DNA from: Nansenia antarctica
Lineage: Eukaryota > Chordata > Actinopteri > Argentiniformes > Microstomatidae
Reading direction: 5' to 3'
Length of the DNA stretch: 64,000 bases
Assembly: GCA_963989245.1 (NCBI GenBank)
Contig: OZ022342.1
Location: 38,730,442-38,794,441 of the forward strand
Shown here: positions 22,420 through 36,240 of the stretch, in pieces
How positions within the stretch are numbered: position 1 is the stretch's first letter
Layout of the letters: the number at the start of each line of letters is the position of its first letter
Translations under genes and position numbers: made by a program
Notes under the pieces: model-generated
The model's database searches: none
Told to the model about the DNA's origin: nothing
Seen by the model: only the letters and a program-made list of their open reading frames with translations

Positions 22420-23318
22420 TAGGGCTGCAACTTGGTAGTCGACTAATCTGTCGATTTATTTTCGATTAGTCGCGATTAGTCGTGTGGCCGCGGGCTCCAG
22501 TGCATGTTGTACCTCGCCTTCTCAAGTCTGCACACCTGTGAATGTCACCCTGTTGTCCAGTCTCTCTGGCTTAACATACGTTCCCATTGCAAATTCAAAT
22601 AATGACTCATGAAATATTTGAATTTGGAACTTCCAAAACATTTAATACATATTGGAAAAATATTATTATATTTGGTTATCATTTCCACCTAATATATTTG
22701 GTTATCATTTCCAGCTAAGCTGAGCGTAATATCACCTGCCACCTTAAGTGCGCAGTGCATTCTGGACCGCATTGATTCAGATCGGAGAAGAAGTTGAAAG
22801 TACCACAAGTTTCTCATGTTACAACTCCAATCAGTTAGCATCGTTGTGCAGCATTACAGTGTCAATGTGCGTCACTGAACTACTGTAAGACAATGTTTCA
22901 CCCAGTATTTAGGTTGTACATATTTGTTGTGTTGATTTGGATACTGCCGTTTTCTGCACTCTATATTAGCACTAGCAACTAGTCTGGCCATGTGCTTTCT
23001 ATGGGCGCCGGCCGCGCCGCTATTGCGTGCTCTTCAATGAAGCTCGTTTGGCGCAGTTCACGCCGCAGAGATTGTTATTCGAGTACTGTCTTAAATTGGT
23101 GTTATAATTCAGATTATGCTAGTTAGTAGGCTACTAGAGTTGTAGACGTGACACTGCCCCCAGCAGTTCCTGTAGTGCATTGCAATTACAAATGAACAGC
23201 GCAGCTCTGTATTATCGGCTCGTGTGTTTTTAATACGATGCGTCGACACAAAAATTCCACGTCGACGAGTTTTTATGATCGACGTCGTCGATTATGTCGA
23301 CTAATCGTTGCAGCCCTA
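22420..23318. mobile_element. Non-autonomous hAT with TAGGGCTGCAAC ends
   Basis: The ends are TAGGGCTGCAACTTGGTAGT and, inverted, TAGGGCTGCAACGATTAGTC. GTCACCAC is duplicated at 22412-22419 and 23319-23326. Subterminal GTCGAC/GATTAGTCG motifs occur at both ends. There is no coding region. It is 899 bp long. Confidence 0.92.
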
Positions 23319-23492
23319 GTCACCACCATGGCGCGCTGTTATGACGCGTAACTCCGCCTACTATCGCCTACTCCTCCTACTAGTTCCTGGTCTGTTGTGT
23401 ATAGTGGAAAACCAGAACTGTTCAAAAGCGGGCCGAAGCGACCCGAACCGAAGCGACCCGAAGCGATCCGGGCCGCTGATGGAAAAGCGCCA

Positions 23493-23780
23493 TATGTATG
23501 TCATGTATACTGCCCTCTACTATGTATGTCATGTATACAGCCCTCTCTAAGTAATGTCATCTATACAGCCCTCTACCATGTATGTCATGTATACAGCCCT
23601 CTCTATGTATGTCATGAATACAGCCCTCTATGTATGTCATGTATACAGCCCTCTGCTATGTATGTCATGTATACAGCCCTCTACTATGTATGTCATGTAT
23701 ACAGCCCTCTCTGTGATGCCATGTATACAGCCCTCTGCTATGTATGTCATGTATACAGCCCTCTCTGTGATGCCATGTAT
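23493..23780 (+). repeat. 28-bp satellite, block 2
   Basis: Same unit as block 1. It contains the TCTGTGATGCCATGTAT variant twice, the second at the L2 junction. Confidence 0.95.
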
Positions 23781-25930
23781 GGATCCCATCCCTCCCGCTA
23801 CCCAATCCTCTGCTCGCCTCTCTCGATGCATTAACGCCCAGACAGCCCCAAGGTTTTCCTCTGCTTTCATGGCCGCCCAAAACATCAGGGCAGGTGAGGC
23901 ACCATCTGACCCAGAGGAACTCACTTCCATGTTCAACACCTCCTGTCGCTCCATCCTCGACTCGATAGCCCCACTTACCCTGAAAAAGCCCAAACCCAGG
24001 GTCTCAGCTTGGCTCAACAACACCATCAGATCTCAGAGGAGAGCGTGGAGACAGGCGGAACGCAGGTGGAAAAAGGACAGGCTGACCATCTCACTCGAGA
24101 TTTTGAGGGAAAAGCAGAGGACCTATCAGAAGGTGGTAAAGACTGAAAGGGCTAAGTACTTTGCCACTCTCATCTCCAACAACTCACACAACCCCAGAGT
24201 GTTATTCAGGACAATCAACACCGTTGTTCACCCCCCCCCTACCATCATCCAGGATCCATCCCCGGCTAAGTGCGAGGAATTTTTATCCTTTTTTTCTGAC
24301 AAAGTCACCAACATCAGAAAAAACATCCCGCACTCCACCAAGGACTTAGCCGTCACACTGGGATGTTCATCCACTTTCTCCAGCTTCTGTCCTTTCACTC
24401 TACCAGCCCTCTCCAAGATGGCCGCTGCACTGAAGCCGGCCTCATCGTCTCTGGACCCCATCCCTACCCCCCTACTCAAAGAGGTGTTCGACACGATAGG
24501 GCCACACATCCTCTCAATAATCAATAGCTCGCTGGCCACTGGCATTGTTCCGCCCAGCCTCAAACAAGCAGTGGTCCAGCCTCTCCTTAAGAAACCCAAC
24601 CTGGACCCCTCCAACCCCAGTAACTACAGACCTATTTCCAAGCTCCCAGTCGTGTCCAAGCTCCTGGAAAAGGCTGTCCTCAGCCAGCTGTGGCCCTACC
24701 TCCAACAGAACAACATCCTGGAGAAGTTTCAGTCTGGCTTCAGACCTGGCCATAGCACTGAGTCGGCACTTTTAAAGGTTTGGAACGACCTCCTCCTCAT
24801 CGCAGACTCCAGGAAATGTGCTGCCCTGGTCCTCCTGGACCTCAGCGCAGCTTTTGACACTATAGACCACGCCATCCTCCTCGATCGCCTCCAGCAGGAG
24901 GTTGGCATCACCGACACCGCTTTGTCGTGGTTCAAGTCCTACCTCAGCAATAGAACCCACGCCGTCCACATAGCAGACAGCTCCTCCAGACAAGCCAACC
25001 TCACCTGTGGGGTCCCTCAGGGCTCCATCCTCGGTCCCATCTTGTTCTCCCTCTACATGCTCCCCCTATGTCTAATCCCTCAACGCTACAAGATCTCATT
25101 CCACTGCTATGCGGACGACACCCAGCTCTACCTGTCAATCAACACTGACGACCCTGCCGATCTGAAGCGCCTGATGGACTGCCTCCGCGATGTGAAGGAG
25201 TGGATGGCCCAGAGCTTCCTACAGCTGAATGAGAGCAAGGGGGAAATCCTCCTCATCGGCAACACCACCGCCATCACTCAGCTCAGCACCAACATGGGAA
25301 GCCTGTCCACCCTTGTCAGACCACATGTCAAGAACCTCGGTGTCATCTTTGACTCCGAGCTTAACCTTGACCGACAAGTGAACTCTGTCGTGAAGGCATG
25401 TTTCTACCAACTACGCATCATAGCCAAGATCAAGTCCTTCCTCACCCCCAGCGACCTAAGGAGGGTCGTCCTCATGCTAATCTCATCTAGGCTCGACTAC
25501 TGCAACTCACTCTATGCTGGACTTCCTGATAAGACCATCTACCGCCTGCAGCTAGTCCAAAATGCCGCTGCCAGGCTGGTGTCAGGCACCAAAATGAGGG
25601 ACCACATCTCCCCTGTCCTCATCTCCCTTCACTGGCTCCCAGTGAAGAAGAGAGTGAAGTTCAAAATCTGCACCTTTGTTTTTAAAGCTCTCAACAGTCT
25701 GGCCCCACCCTACATCAAAGACCTCAAGGCCTAGACCCAGGCTCAGGTCCGACGCCCAACTCAGCCTGAGGGTCCCACGTACCAACCTCAAGAGGAAGGG
25801 TGACCGTGCCTTTGCGGTGATAGCAACGACCCTGTGGAACGCGCTCCCTTCTGCCATCAACTTTGCCCCCACTCTGGACTCCTTTAGAGCCAAGTTAAAA
25901 ACCCACCTCTTCCTAAATGATATTCCCTAA
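23781..25930 (+). pseudogene. L2 LINE reverse transcriptase, 5'-truncated with one frameshift
   Basis: A 650-codon open stretch carries the usual L2 order: a linker with VSAWLNNTIRSQRRAWRQAE, RT finger motifs (NYRPISKLPVVSKLLEKAV), FQSGFRPGHSTESAL, LLDLSAAFDTIDHAIL, CGVPQGSILGPILFSLY, and the catalytic CYADDTQLYLS near 25108-25137. The C-terminal region includes LDYCNSLYAGLP and LHWLPVKKRVKFKI. The frame stops at 25734, just after PPYIKDLKA. The expected continuation (LSLRVPRTNLKRKGDRAFAV) lies in another frame up to 25930, so one indel separates them. The first 76 codons of the long open frame before 23781 are satellite. RT activity is known for the family; this copy is dead. Confidence 0.9.
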
Positions 25931-26120
25931 GTCTACTCCCTATTTGTTGTGAATTGTATGCCTGAGATTTACGTTTAAGTCGTCTGTGTCTGATTGCTTT
26001 CTGTGTTCCTTGTCTTTGTCTTTATCTGTTCCTTTACCCGGGCTGCGCCCCGGGCCGATGTAAAAGTTGGATGGGGGGCGCATTATAAATAAAATTAACA
26101 ATTAACAATTAACAATTAAC
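23781..26120 (+). mobile_element. L2-clade LINE, 5'-truncated
   Basis: A LINE copy inserted in the satellite. It holds the RT frame, a short 3' UTR and a tail of AATTAACA repeats (26090-26120). The satellite resumes at 26121 in the phase expected if nothing had been duplicated, so no clear TSD is seen. The 5' end lacks the endonuclease domain. Confidence 0.88.
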
Positions 26121-26277
26121 AGCCCTCTCTATGTATGGCATGTATACAGCTCTCTACTATGTAGTATGTCATGTATACAACCCTCTCTATGTATGTCAAG
26201 TATACAGCCCTCTGCTATGTATGTCATGTATACAGCCCTCTCTATGTATGTCATACATACTATGTATGTCATGTATA
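26121..26277 (+). repeat. 28-bp satellite, block 3
   Basis: A short satellite stretch between the L2 and the next LINE fragment. It is more irregular than the other blocks, with TATGTAGTATGTC and TCATACATACTATG variants. Confidence 0.92.
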
Positions 26278-26854
26278 CCCCCCCTCCCCTCTCTGGAGGA
26301 GCTGTACAACACACGCTGTCTCAGGAGGGCCTCCAAGATCTCCAGGGACCCGACCCACCCTGGGCACGTACACTTTGTCAAGCTGCCCTCGAACAGGAGG
26401 TACAGGACCCCGGCCGCTAAGACAAACAGACTGAAGGACTGCTTCTACCACAGGGCCGTCAAGGCCCTGAACACAGAAAAGGCCTAAGTTCTGGGCCCAG
26501 GACAGTCCGGATGGATTGTATGGCAGCTAGTGCTGAGGCACAAACATGTACATTTTCAAGCCTGCAAACTGTGACACTTTAAAATAATGTGAAAAAATAC
26601 TCTTTGTGCAATATGACAACCCTAGTTGACTATCTGTGCAGTATAGTACAGTGGATTGTGTACATAGCCTTTATTGATGTAAACCAGCTCCTTACCTTCT
26701 TGTGATTTTATGCTTTTATACTTTTTCTGAAATGTGTTTTTTTTCCTTCTTTTTTTCCCTTTCCTAACACCAGGGGAGCCACCCCTCCTAAATGTCGTTG
26801 TTTGGTACCTGTACTGTAGCAATGACAAATAAAGTCCATTCCATTCCATTCCAT
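26278..26854 (+). mobile_element. CR1/Rex-like LINE (type A) 3' fragment
   Basis: The coding remnant ends at a stop at 26485-26487 and includes LEELYNTRCLRRASKIS, PTHPGHVHFVKLPSNRRYR and FYHRAVKALNTEKA. The 3' UTR contains GGGGAGCCACCCCTCCTAAA and ends in AATAAAGT plus a CCATT tail. The satellite ends upstream with GTCATGTATAC and restarts downstream with the same GTCATGTATAC. Because this breaks satellite phase, it looks like a true 11-13-bp TSD. Confidence 0.88.
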
Positions 26855-29800
26855 GTCATGTATACATCCCTCTGATATGTATGTCATGTATACAGCCTTC
26901 TGCTATGTATGTCATGTATACAACCCTCTGCTATTTATGTCATGTATACAGCCCTCTGCTATACAGCCCTCTACTATGTATGTCATGTATACAGCCCTCT
27001 CTATGTATGTCATGTATACAGCCCTCTCTATATATGTCATGTATACAGCCCTCTCTGTGTATGTCATGTATACTGCCCTCTACTATGTATGTCATGTATA
27101 CAGCCCTCTGCTATGTATGTCATGTATACAGCCCTCTACTTTGTATGTCATGTATACAGCCCTCTACTATGTATGTCATGTATACAGCCCTCTATGTATG
27201 TCATGTATACAGCCCTCTATATATGTCATGTATACAGCCCTCTCTGTGTATGTCATGTATACAGCCCTCTGCTATGTATGTCATGTATACAGCCCTCTGC
27301 TATGTATGTCATGTATACAGCCCTCTCTATGTATGTCATGTATACAGCCCTCTATGTATGTCATGTATACAGCCCTCTGCTATGTATGTCATGTATACAA
27401 CCCTCTCTATGTATGTCAAGTATAAAGCCCTCTGCTATGTATGTCATGTATACAGCCCTCTGCTATGTATGTCATGTATACAGCCCTCTCTATGTATGTC
27501 ATGTATACAGCCCTCTATGTATGTCATGTATACAGCCCTCTGCTATGTATGTCATGTATACAACCCTCTCTATGTATGTCAAGTATACAGCCCTCTGCTA
27601 TGTATGTCATGTATACAGCCCTCTGATATGTATGTCATGTATACAACCCTCTGCTATTTATGTCATGTATACAGCCCTCTGCTATTTATGTCATGTATAC
27701 AGCCCTCTGCTATGTATGTCATGTATACAGCCTTCTGCTATGTATGTCATGTATACAACCCTCTGCTATTTATGTCATGTATACAGCCCTCTGCTATAAA
27801 GCCCTCTACTATGTATGTCATGTATACAGCCCTCTCTATGTATGTCATGTATACAGCCCTCTCTATATATGTCATGTATACAGCCCTCTCTATGTATGTC
27901 ATGTATACAGCCCTCTACTATGTATGTCATGTATACAGCCCTCTGCTATGTATGTCATGTATACAGCCCTCTCTATATATGTCATGTATACAGCCCTCTC
28001 TGTGTATGTCATGTATACTGCCCTCTACTATGTATGTCATGTATACAGCCCTCTACTATGTATGTCATGTATACAGCCCTCTCTATATATGTCATGTATA
28101 CAGCCCTCTACTATGTATGTCATGTATACAGCCCTCTCTGTGTATTTCATGTATACAGCCCTCTACTATGTATGTCATGTATACAGCCCTCTCTATGTAT
28201 GTCATGTATACAGCTGTCTGCTATGTATGTCATGTATACAGCCCTCTACTATGTATGTCATGTATACAGCCCTCTGCTATGTATGTCATGTATACAGCCT
28301 TCTGCTATGTATGTCATGTATACAGCCCTCTCTATGTATGTCATCTATACAGCCCTCTACTATGTATGTAATGTATACAGCCCTCTCTATGTATGTCATG
28401 TATACAGCCTTCTGCTATGTATGTCATGTATACAGCCCTCTATGTATGATATGTATACAGCCCTCTGCTATGTATGTCATGTATACAGCCCTCTACTATG
28501 TATGTCATGTATACAGCCCTCTGCTATGTATGTCATGTATACAGCCTTCTGCTATGTATGTCATGTATACAGCCTTCTGCTATGTATGTCATGTATACAG
28601 CCCTCTGCTATGTATGTCATGTATACAGCCTTCTGCTATGTATGTCATGTATACAGCCCTCTACTATGTATGTCATGTATACAGCCCTCTGCTATACAGC
28701 CCTCTACTATGTATGTCATGTATACAGCCCTCTCTATGTATGTCATGTATACAGCCCTCTATGTATGTCATGTATACAGCCCTTTACTATGTATGTCATG
28801 TATACAGCCCTCTGCTATGTATGTCATGTATACAGCCCTCTGCTATACAGCCCTCTACTATGTATGTCATGTATACAGCCCTCTCTATGTATGTCATGTA
28901 TACAGCCCTCTATGTATGTCATGTATACAGCCCTCTCTATGTATGTCATGTATACAGCCCTCTCTATGTATGTCATGTATACAGCCCTCTACTATGTATG
29001 TCATGTATACAGCCCTCTCTATGTATGTCATGTATACAGCCCATTATGTATGTCACGTATACAGCCCTCTCTGTGATGCCATGTAAACAGCCCTCTGCTA
29101 TGTATGTCATGTATTCAGCCCTCAGCTATGTATGTCATGTATACAGCCCTCTGCTATGTATGTCATGTATACAGCCCTCTGCTATATATGTCATGTATAC
29201 AGCCCTCTGCTATGTATGTCATGTATACAGCCCTCTGCTATATATGTCATGTATACAGCCCTCTGCTATGTATGTCATGTATACAGCCCTCTGCTATGTA
29301 TGTCATGTATACAGCCCTCTGCTATGTATGTCATGTATACAGCCCTCTGCTATATATGTCATGTATACAGCCCTCTGCTATGTATGTCATGTATACAGCC
29401 CTCTGCTATGTTTGTCATGTATACAGCCTTCTGCTATGTATGTCATGTATACAGCCCTCTGCTATGTATGTCATGTATACAGACCTCTACTATGTATGTC
29501 ATGTATACAGCCCTCTGCTATGTATGTAATGTATACAGCCCTCTGCTATACAGCCCTCTGCTATGTATGTCATGTATACAGCCTTCTGCTATGTATGTCA
29601 TGTATACAGCCCTCTACTATGTATGGCATGTATACAGCCCTCTCTATGTATGTCATGTATACAGCCCTCTGCTATGTATGTAATGTATACAGCCCTCTGC
29701 TATACAGCCCACTACTATGTATGTCATGTATACAGCCCTCTCTATGTATTTCATGTATACAGCCCTCTCTATGTATGTAATGTATACAGCCCTCTACTAT

Positions 29801-32800
29801 GTATGTCATGTATACAGCCCTCTCTATGTATTTCATGTATACAGCCCTCTCTATGTATTTCATGTATACAGCCCTCTCTATGTATGTCATGTATACAGCC
29901 CTCTGCTATGTATGTCATGTATACAGCCCTCTGCTGTGTATGTTATGTATACAGCCCTCTCTATGTATGTCATGTATACAGCCCTCTCTATGTATGTCAT
30001 GTATACAGCTCTATGTATGTCATGTATACAGCCCTCTGCTATGTATGTCATGTATACAGCCTTCTGCTATGTATGTCATGTATACAGCCCTCTATGTATG
30101 TCATGTATACAGCCCTCTGCTATGTATGTCATGTATACAGCCTTCTGCTATGTATGTCATGTATACAGCCCTCTACTATGTATGTCATGTATACAGCCCT
30201 CTCTATGTATGTCATGTATACAGCCCTCTCTATGTATGTCATGTATACAGCCCTCTCTATGTATGTCATGTATACAGCCCTCTGCTATGTATGTCATGTA
30301 TACAGCCCTCTCTATGTATGTCATGTATACAGCCCTCTCTATGTATGTCATGTATACAGCCCATTATGTATGTCACGTATACAGCCCTCTCTGTGATGCC
30401 ATGTAAACAGCCCTCTGCTATGTATGTCATGTATACAGCCCTCTCTATATATGTCATGTATACAGCCCTCTGCTATGTATGTCATGTATACAGCCCTATG
30501 TATGTCATGTATACAGCCCTGCTATGTATGTCATGTATACAGCCCTCTCTATGTACGTCATGTATACAGCCATCTCTATGTATGTGATGTATACAGCCCT
30601 CTCTATGTATGTCATGTATACAGCCATCTCTATGTATGTCATGTATACAGCCCTCTGCTATGTATGTCATGTATACAGCCCTCTGCTATGTATGTCATGT
30701 ATACAGCCCTCTGCTATGTATGTCATGTATACAGCCCTCTGCTATACAGCCTTCTGCTATGTATGTCATGTATACAGCCCTCTGCTATGTATGTCATGTA
30801 TACAGCCCTCTGCTATGTATGTCATGTATACAGCCTTCTGCTATGTATGTCATGTATACAGCCCTCTCTATGTATGTCATGTATACAGCCCTCTGCTATG
30901 TATGTCAAGTATACAGCCCTCTCTATGTATGTGATGTATACAGCCCTCTGCTATGTATGTCATGTATACAGCCCTCTCTATGTATGTCATGTATACAGCC
31001 CTCTCTGTGTATGTTATGTATACAGCCCTCTCTATGTATGTCATGTATACAGCCCTCTGCTATGTATGTCATGTATACAGCTCTCTACTATGTATGTCAT
31101 GTATACAGCCCTGCTATGTATGTCATGTATACAGCCCTTTCTATGTATGTCATGTATACAGCCCTCTCTATGTATGTCATGTATACAGCCCTCTCTATGT
31201 AATGTCATCTATACAGCCCTCTACTATGTATGTCATGTATACAGCCCTCTATGTATGTCATGTATACAGCCCTCTTTATGTATGTCATGTATACAGCCCT
31301 CTGCTATGTATGTCATGTATACAGCCCTCTCTATGTATGTCATGTATACAGCCCTCTCTATGTATGTAATGTATACAGCCCTCTATGTATGTCATATATA
31401 CAGCCCTCTGCTATGTATGTCATGTATACAGCCCTCTGCTATGTATGTCATGTATACAGCCCTCTCTATGTATGTCATGTATACAGCCCTCTCTATGTAT
31501 GTCATGTATACAGCCCTCTGCTATGTATGTCATGTATACAACCCTCTCTATGTATGTCATGTATACAGCCCTCTGCTATGTATGTCATGTATACAGCCCT
31601 CTGATATGTATGTCATGTATACAGCTTTCTGCTATGTATGTCATGTATACAACCCTCTGCTATTTATGTCATGTATACAGCCCTCTGCTATACAGCCCTC
31701 TACTATGTATGTCATGTATACAGCCCTCTATGTATGTCATGTATACAGCCCTCTTTATTCATGTCATGTATACAGCCCTCTCTATGTATGTCATGTATAC
31801 AGCCCTCTGCTATGTATGTCATCTATACAGCCCTCTGCTATGTATGTCATCTATACAGCCCTCTATGTATGTCATGTATACAGCCCTCTTTATTCATGTC
31901 ATGTATACAGCCCTCTCTGTGTATGTCATGTATACAGCCCTCTCTATGTATGTCATCTATACAGCCCTCTACTATGTATGTCATGTATACAGCCCTCTCT
32001 ATGTATGTCATGTATACAGCCCTCTATGTATGATATGTATACAGCCCTCTGCTATGTATGTCATGTATACAGCCCTCTACTATGTATGTCATGTATACAG
32101 CCCTCTGCTATGTATGTCATGTATACAGCCCTCTCTATGTATGTCATGTAGACAGCCCTCTCTATGTATGGCATGTATACAGCCCTCTACTATGTATGTC
32201 ATGTATACAGCCCTGCTATGTATGTCATGTATACAGCCCTCTGCTATGTATGTCATGTATACAGCCCTCTATGTATGTCATGTATACAGCCCTCTGCTGT
32301 GTATGTCATGTATACAGCCCTCTCTATGTATGTCATGTATACAGCCCTCTGCTATGTATGTCATGTATACAGCTGTCTGCTATGTATGTCATGTATACAG
32401 CCCTCTGCTGTGTATGTCATGTATACAGCCCTCTCTATGTATGTCATGTATACAGCCCTCTGCTATGTATGTCATGTATACAGCTGTCTGCTATGTATGT
32501 CATGTATACAGCCCTTTACTATGTATGTCATGTATACAGCCCTCTGCTATGTATGTCATGTATACAGCCCTCTGCTATACAGCCCTCTACTATGTATGTC
32601 ATGTATACAGCCCTCTCTATGTATGTCATGTATACAGCCCTCTCTATGTATGTCATGTATACAGCCCTCTCTATGTATGTCATGTATACAGCCCTCTACT
32701 ATGTATGTCATGTATACAGCCCTCTCTATGTATGTCATGTATACAGCCCATTATGTATGTCACGTATACAGCCCTCTCTGTGATGTCATTTATACAGCCC

Positions 32801-35480
32801 TCTACTATGTATGTCATGTATACAGCCCTCTACTATGTATGTCATGTATACAGCCCTCTATGTATGTCATGTATACAGCCCTCTATGTATGTCATGTATA
32901 CAGCCCTCTCTATGTATGTCATGTATACAGCCCTCTACTATGTATGTCATGTATACAGCCCTCTATGTATGTCATGTATACAGCCCTCTATGTATGTCAT
33001 GTATACAGCCCATTATGTATGTCACGTATACAGCCCTCTCTGTGATGTCATGTATACAGCCCTCTGCTGTGTATGTCATGTATACAGCCCTCTGCTATGT
33101 ATGTCATGTATACAGCCCTCTGCTATGTATGTCATGTATACAGCCCTATGTATGTCATGTATACAGCCCTGCTATGTATGTCATGTATACAGCCCTCTCT
33201 ATGTACGTCATGTATACAGCCATCTCTATGTATGTCATGTATACAGCCCTCTCTATGTATGTCATGTATACAGCCATCTCTATGTATGTCATGTATACAG
33301 CCCTCTGCTATGTATGTCATGTATACAGCCCTCTGCTATGTATGTCATGTATACAGCCCTCTGCTATGTATGTCATGTATACAGCCCTCTGCTATGTATG
33401 TCATGTATACAGCCCTCTGCTATGTATGTCATGTATACAGCCTTCTGCTATGTATGTCATGTATACAGCCTTCTGCTATGTATGTCATGTATACAGCCCT
33501 CTCTATGTATGTCATGTATACAGCCCTCTGCTATGTATGTCATGTATACAGCCCTCTGCTATGTATGTCATGTATACAGCCTTCTGCTATGTATGTCATG
33601 TATACAGCCTTCTGCTATGTATGTCATGTATACAGCCCTCTCTATGTATGTGATGTATACAGCCCTCTGCTATGTATGTCATGTATACAGCCCTCTCTAT
33701 GTATGTCATGTATACAGCCCTCTCTGTGTATGTTATGTATACAGCCCTCTCTATGTATGTCATGTATACAGCCCTCTGCTATGTATGTCATGTATACAGC
33801 TCTCTACTATGTATGTCATGTATACAGCCCTTTCTATGTATGTCATGTATACAGCCCTCTCTATGTATGTCATGTATACAGCCCTCTCTATGTAATGTCA
33901 TCTATACAGCCCTCTACTATGTATGTCATGTATACAGCCCTCTATGTATGTCATGTATACAGCCCTCTTTATGTATGTCATGTATACAGCCCTCTGCTAT
34001 GTATGTCATGTATACAGCCCTCTCTATGTATGTCATGTATACAGCCCTCTCTATGTATGTCATGTATACAGCCCTCTATGTATGTCATGTATACAGCCCT
34101 CTGCTATGTATGTCATGTATACAGCCCTCTGCTATGTATGTCATGTATACAGCCCTCTCTATGTATGTCATGTATACAGCCCTCTGCTATGTATGTCATG
34201 TATACAGCCCTCTGATATGTATGTCATGTATACAGCCTTCTGCTATGTATGTCATGTATACAACCCTCTGCTATATATGTCATGTATACAGCCCTCTGCT
34301 ATACAGCCCTCTACTATGTATGTCATGTATACAGCCCTCTATGTATGTCATGTATACAGCCCTCTTTATTCATGTCATGTATACTGCCCTCTACTATGTA
34401 TGTCATGTATACAGCCCTCTCTATGTATGTCATGTATACAGCCCTCTGCTATGTATGTCATGTATACAGCCCTCTCTGTGTATTTCATGTATACAGCCCT
34501 CTCTATGTATGTCATCTATACAGCCCTCTACTATGTATGTCATGTATACAGCCCTCTCTATGTATGTCATGTATACAGCCCTCTATGTATGATATGTATA
34601 CAGCCCTCTGCTATGTATGTCATGTATACAGCCCTCTACTATGTATGTCATGTATACAGCCCTTTCTGTGATGCCATGTATACAGCCCTCTGCTATGTAT
34701 GTCATGTATACAGCCCTCTCTATGTATGGCATGTATACAGCCCTCTACTATGTATGTCATGTATACAGCCCTGCTATTTATGTCATGTATACAGCCCTCT
34801 GCTATGTATGTCATGTATACAGCCCTCTATGTATGTCATGTATACAGCCCTCTGCTGTGTATGTCATGTATACAGCCCTCTCTATGTATGTCATGTATAC
34901 AGCCCTCTGCTATGTATGTCATGTATACAGCTGTCTGCTATGTATGTCATGTATACAGCCCTTTACTATGTATGTCATGTATACAGCCCTCTGCTATGTA
35001 TGTCATGTATACAGCCCTCTGCTATACAGCCCTCTACTATGTATGTCATGTATACAGCCCTCTCTATGTATGTCATGTATACAGCCCTCTATGTATGTCA
35101 TGTATACAGCCCTCTGCTATGTATGTCATGTATACAGCCCTCTCTATGTATGTCATGTATACAGCCCTCTCTATGTATGTCATGTATACAGCCCTCTACT
35201 ATGTATGTCATGTATACAGCCCTCTCTATGTATGTCATGTATACAGCCCATTATGTATGTCACGTATACAGCCCTCTCTGTGATGCCAGGTAAACAGCCC
35301 TCTGCTATGTATGTCATGTATTCAGCCCTCTGCTATGTATGTCATGTATACAGCCCTCTGCTATGTATGTCATGTATACAGCCCTCTGCTATGTATGTCA
35401 TGTATACAGCCCTCTGCTATATATGTCATGTATACAGCCCTCTGCTATGTATGTCATGTATACAGCCCTCTGCTATGTAT
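26855..35480 (+). repeat. 28-bp satellite, block 4 (largest)
   Basis: 8.6 kb of 25/27/28-bp units with higher-order structure. A rare variant group (CCATTATGTATGTCACGTAT, then CTCTGTGATGCCATGTAAAC) recurs at 29041, 30361, 32749, 33010 and 35248. The segment 30361-32800 resembles 33010-35300 almost unit for unit. Long plus-strand frames here (up to 836 codons) are artefacts of the stop-free unit. Confidence 0.97.
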
Positions 35481-36240
35481 AGATAGATAGATAGATAGAT
35501 AGACTTTATTTGTCATTGCTACAGTACAGGTACCAAACAACGAAATTTAGGAGGGGAGGCTCCCCTGGTGTTTAGGAAAGGAAAAAGAAACACATTTTAG
35601 AAAAAGCATAGATGCATAAAATCACAAGAAGGTAAGGAGCTGGTTTACATCAATAGAGGCTATGTACACAATCCACTGTACTATACTGCACAGATAGTCA
35701 ACTAGGGTTGTCATATTTCACAAGAAAGTATTTTTTCACATTATTTTAAAGTGTCACAGTTTGCAGGCTTGAAAATGTACATGTTTGTGCCTCAGCACTA
35801 GCTGCCATACAATCCGTCCGGACTGTCCTGGGCCCAGAACTTAGGCCTTTTCTGTGTTCAGGGCCTTGACGGCCCTGTGGTAGAAGCTGTCCTTCAGTGT
35901 GTTTGTCTTAGCGGCCGGGGTCCTGTACCTCCTGTTCGAGGGCAGCTTGACAAAGTGTTCGTGCCCAGGGTGGGTCGGGTCCTTGGAGATCTTGGAGGCC
36001 CTCCTGAGACAGCGTGTTTTGTACAGCTCCTCCAGAGAGGGGAGGGGGGCGCCGGTGATCTTCTGTGCTGTTCTCACGACTCTCTGTAGATCGCTTCTCT
36101 CCGCTGCCGTGCAGCTGTGGAACCAGTTGGAGATGCCGAAGGTGAGGATGCTCTCCACTGCGCCGTGGTAGAAGGCCACCAGCATCTCCTTCTTGCTGTG
36201 TTGTTTCTTGAGGCATCTCAGGGTGTATAGCCGCTGTTGT
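35481..36240 (-). mobile_element. CR1/Rex-like LINE (type A) fragment, antisense in the satellite
   Basis: On the minus strand the coding remnant 36240-35841 includes KQHSKKEMLVAFYHGAVESI, TFGISNWFHSC, RVVRTAQKITGAPLPSLEEL and the terminal AVKALNTEKA. A 3' UTR and a TATC tetranucleotide tail (35481-35503) follow. The body is close to 26278-26854, but the tail repeat differs. The 5' end is truncated within the RT C-terminal region. Confidence 0.9.

Larger units (their letters stand above)
17021..23492. mobile_element. Composite TIR element, inserted in the satellite, with nested hATs
   Basis: The left end AGCCCCTTTTCCACTATCG plus an internal GGCGCTTTTCCAT...CGGCCCGGGTCGC (17059-17085) is mirrored on the right by GCGATCCGGGCCGCTGATGG and AAAAGCGCC up to 23492. 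TAT is present at both flanks (17018-17020 and 23493-23495). Removing the element and one TAT restores an unbroken satellite unit. This fits a DNA transposon with a 3-bp TSD, but the TIRs are imperfect and the superfamily is unclear. About 4.6 kb of the 6.5 kb is made of three later hAT insertions, one of which carries a LINE fragment. Confidence 0.6.
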
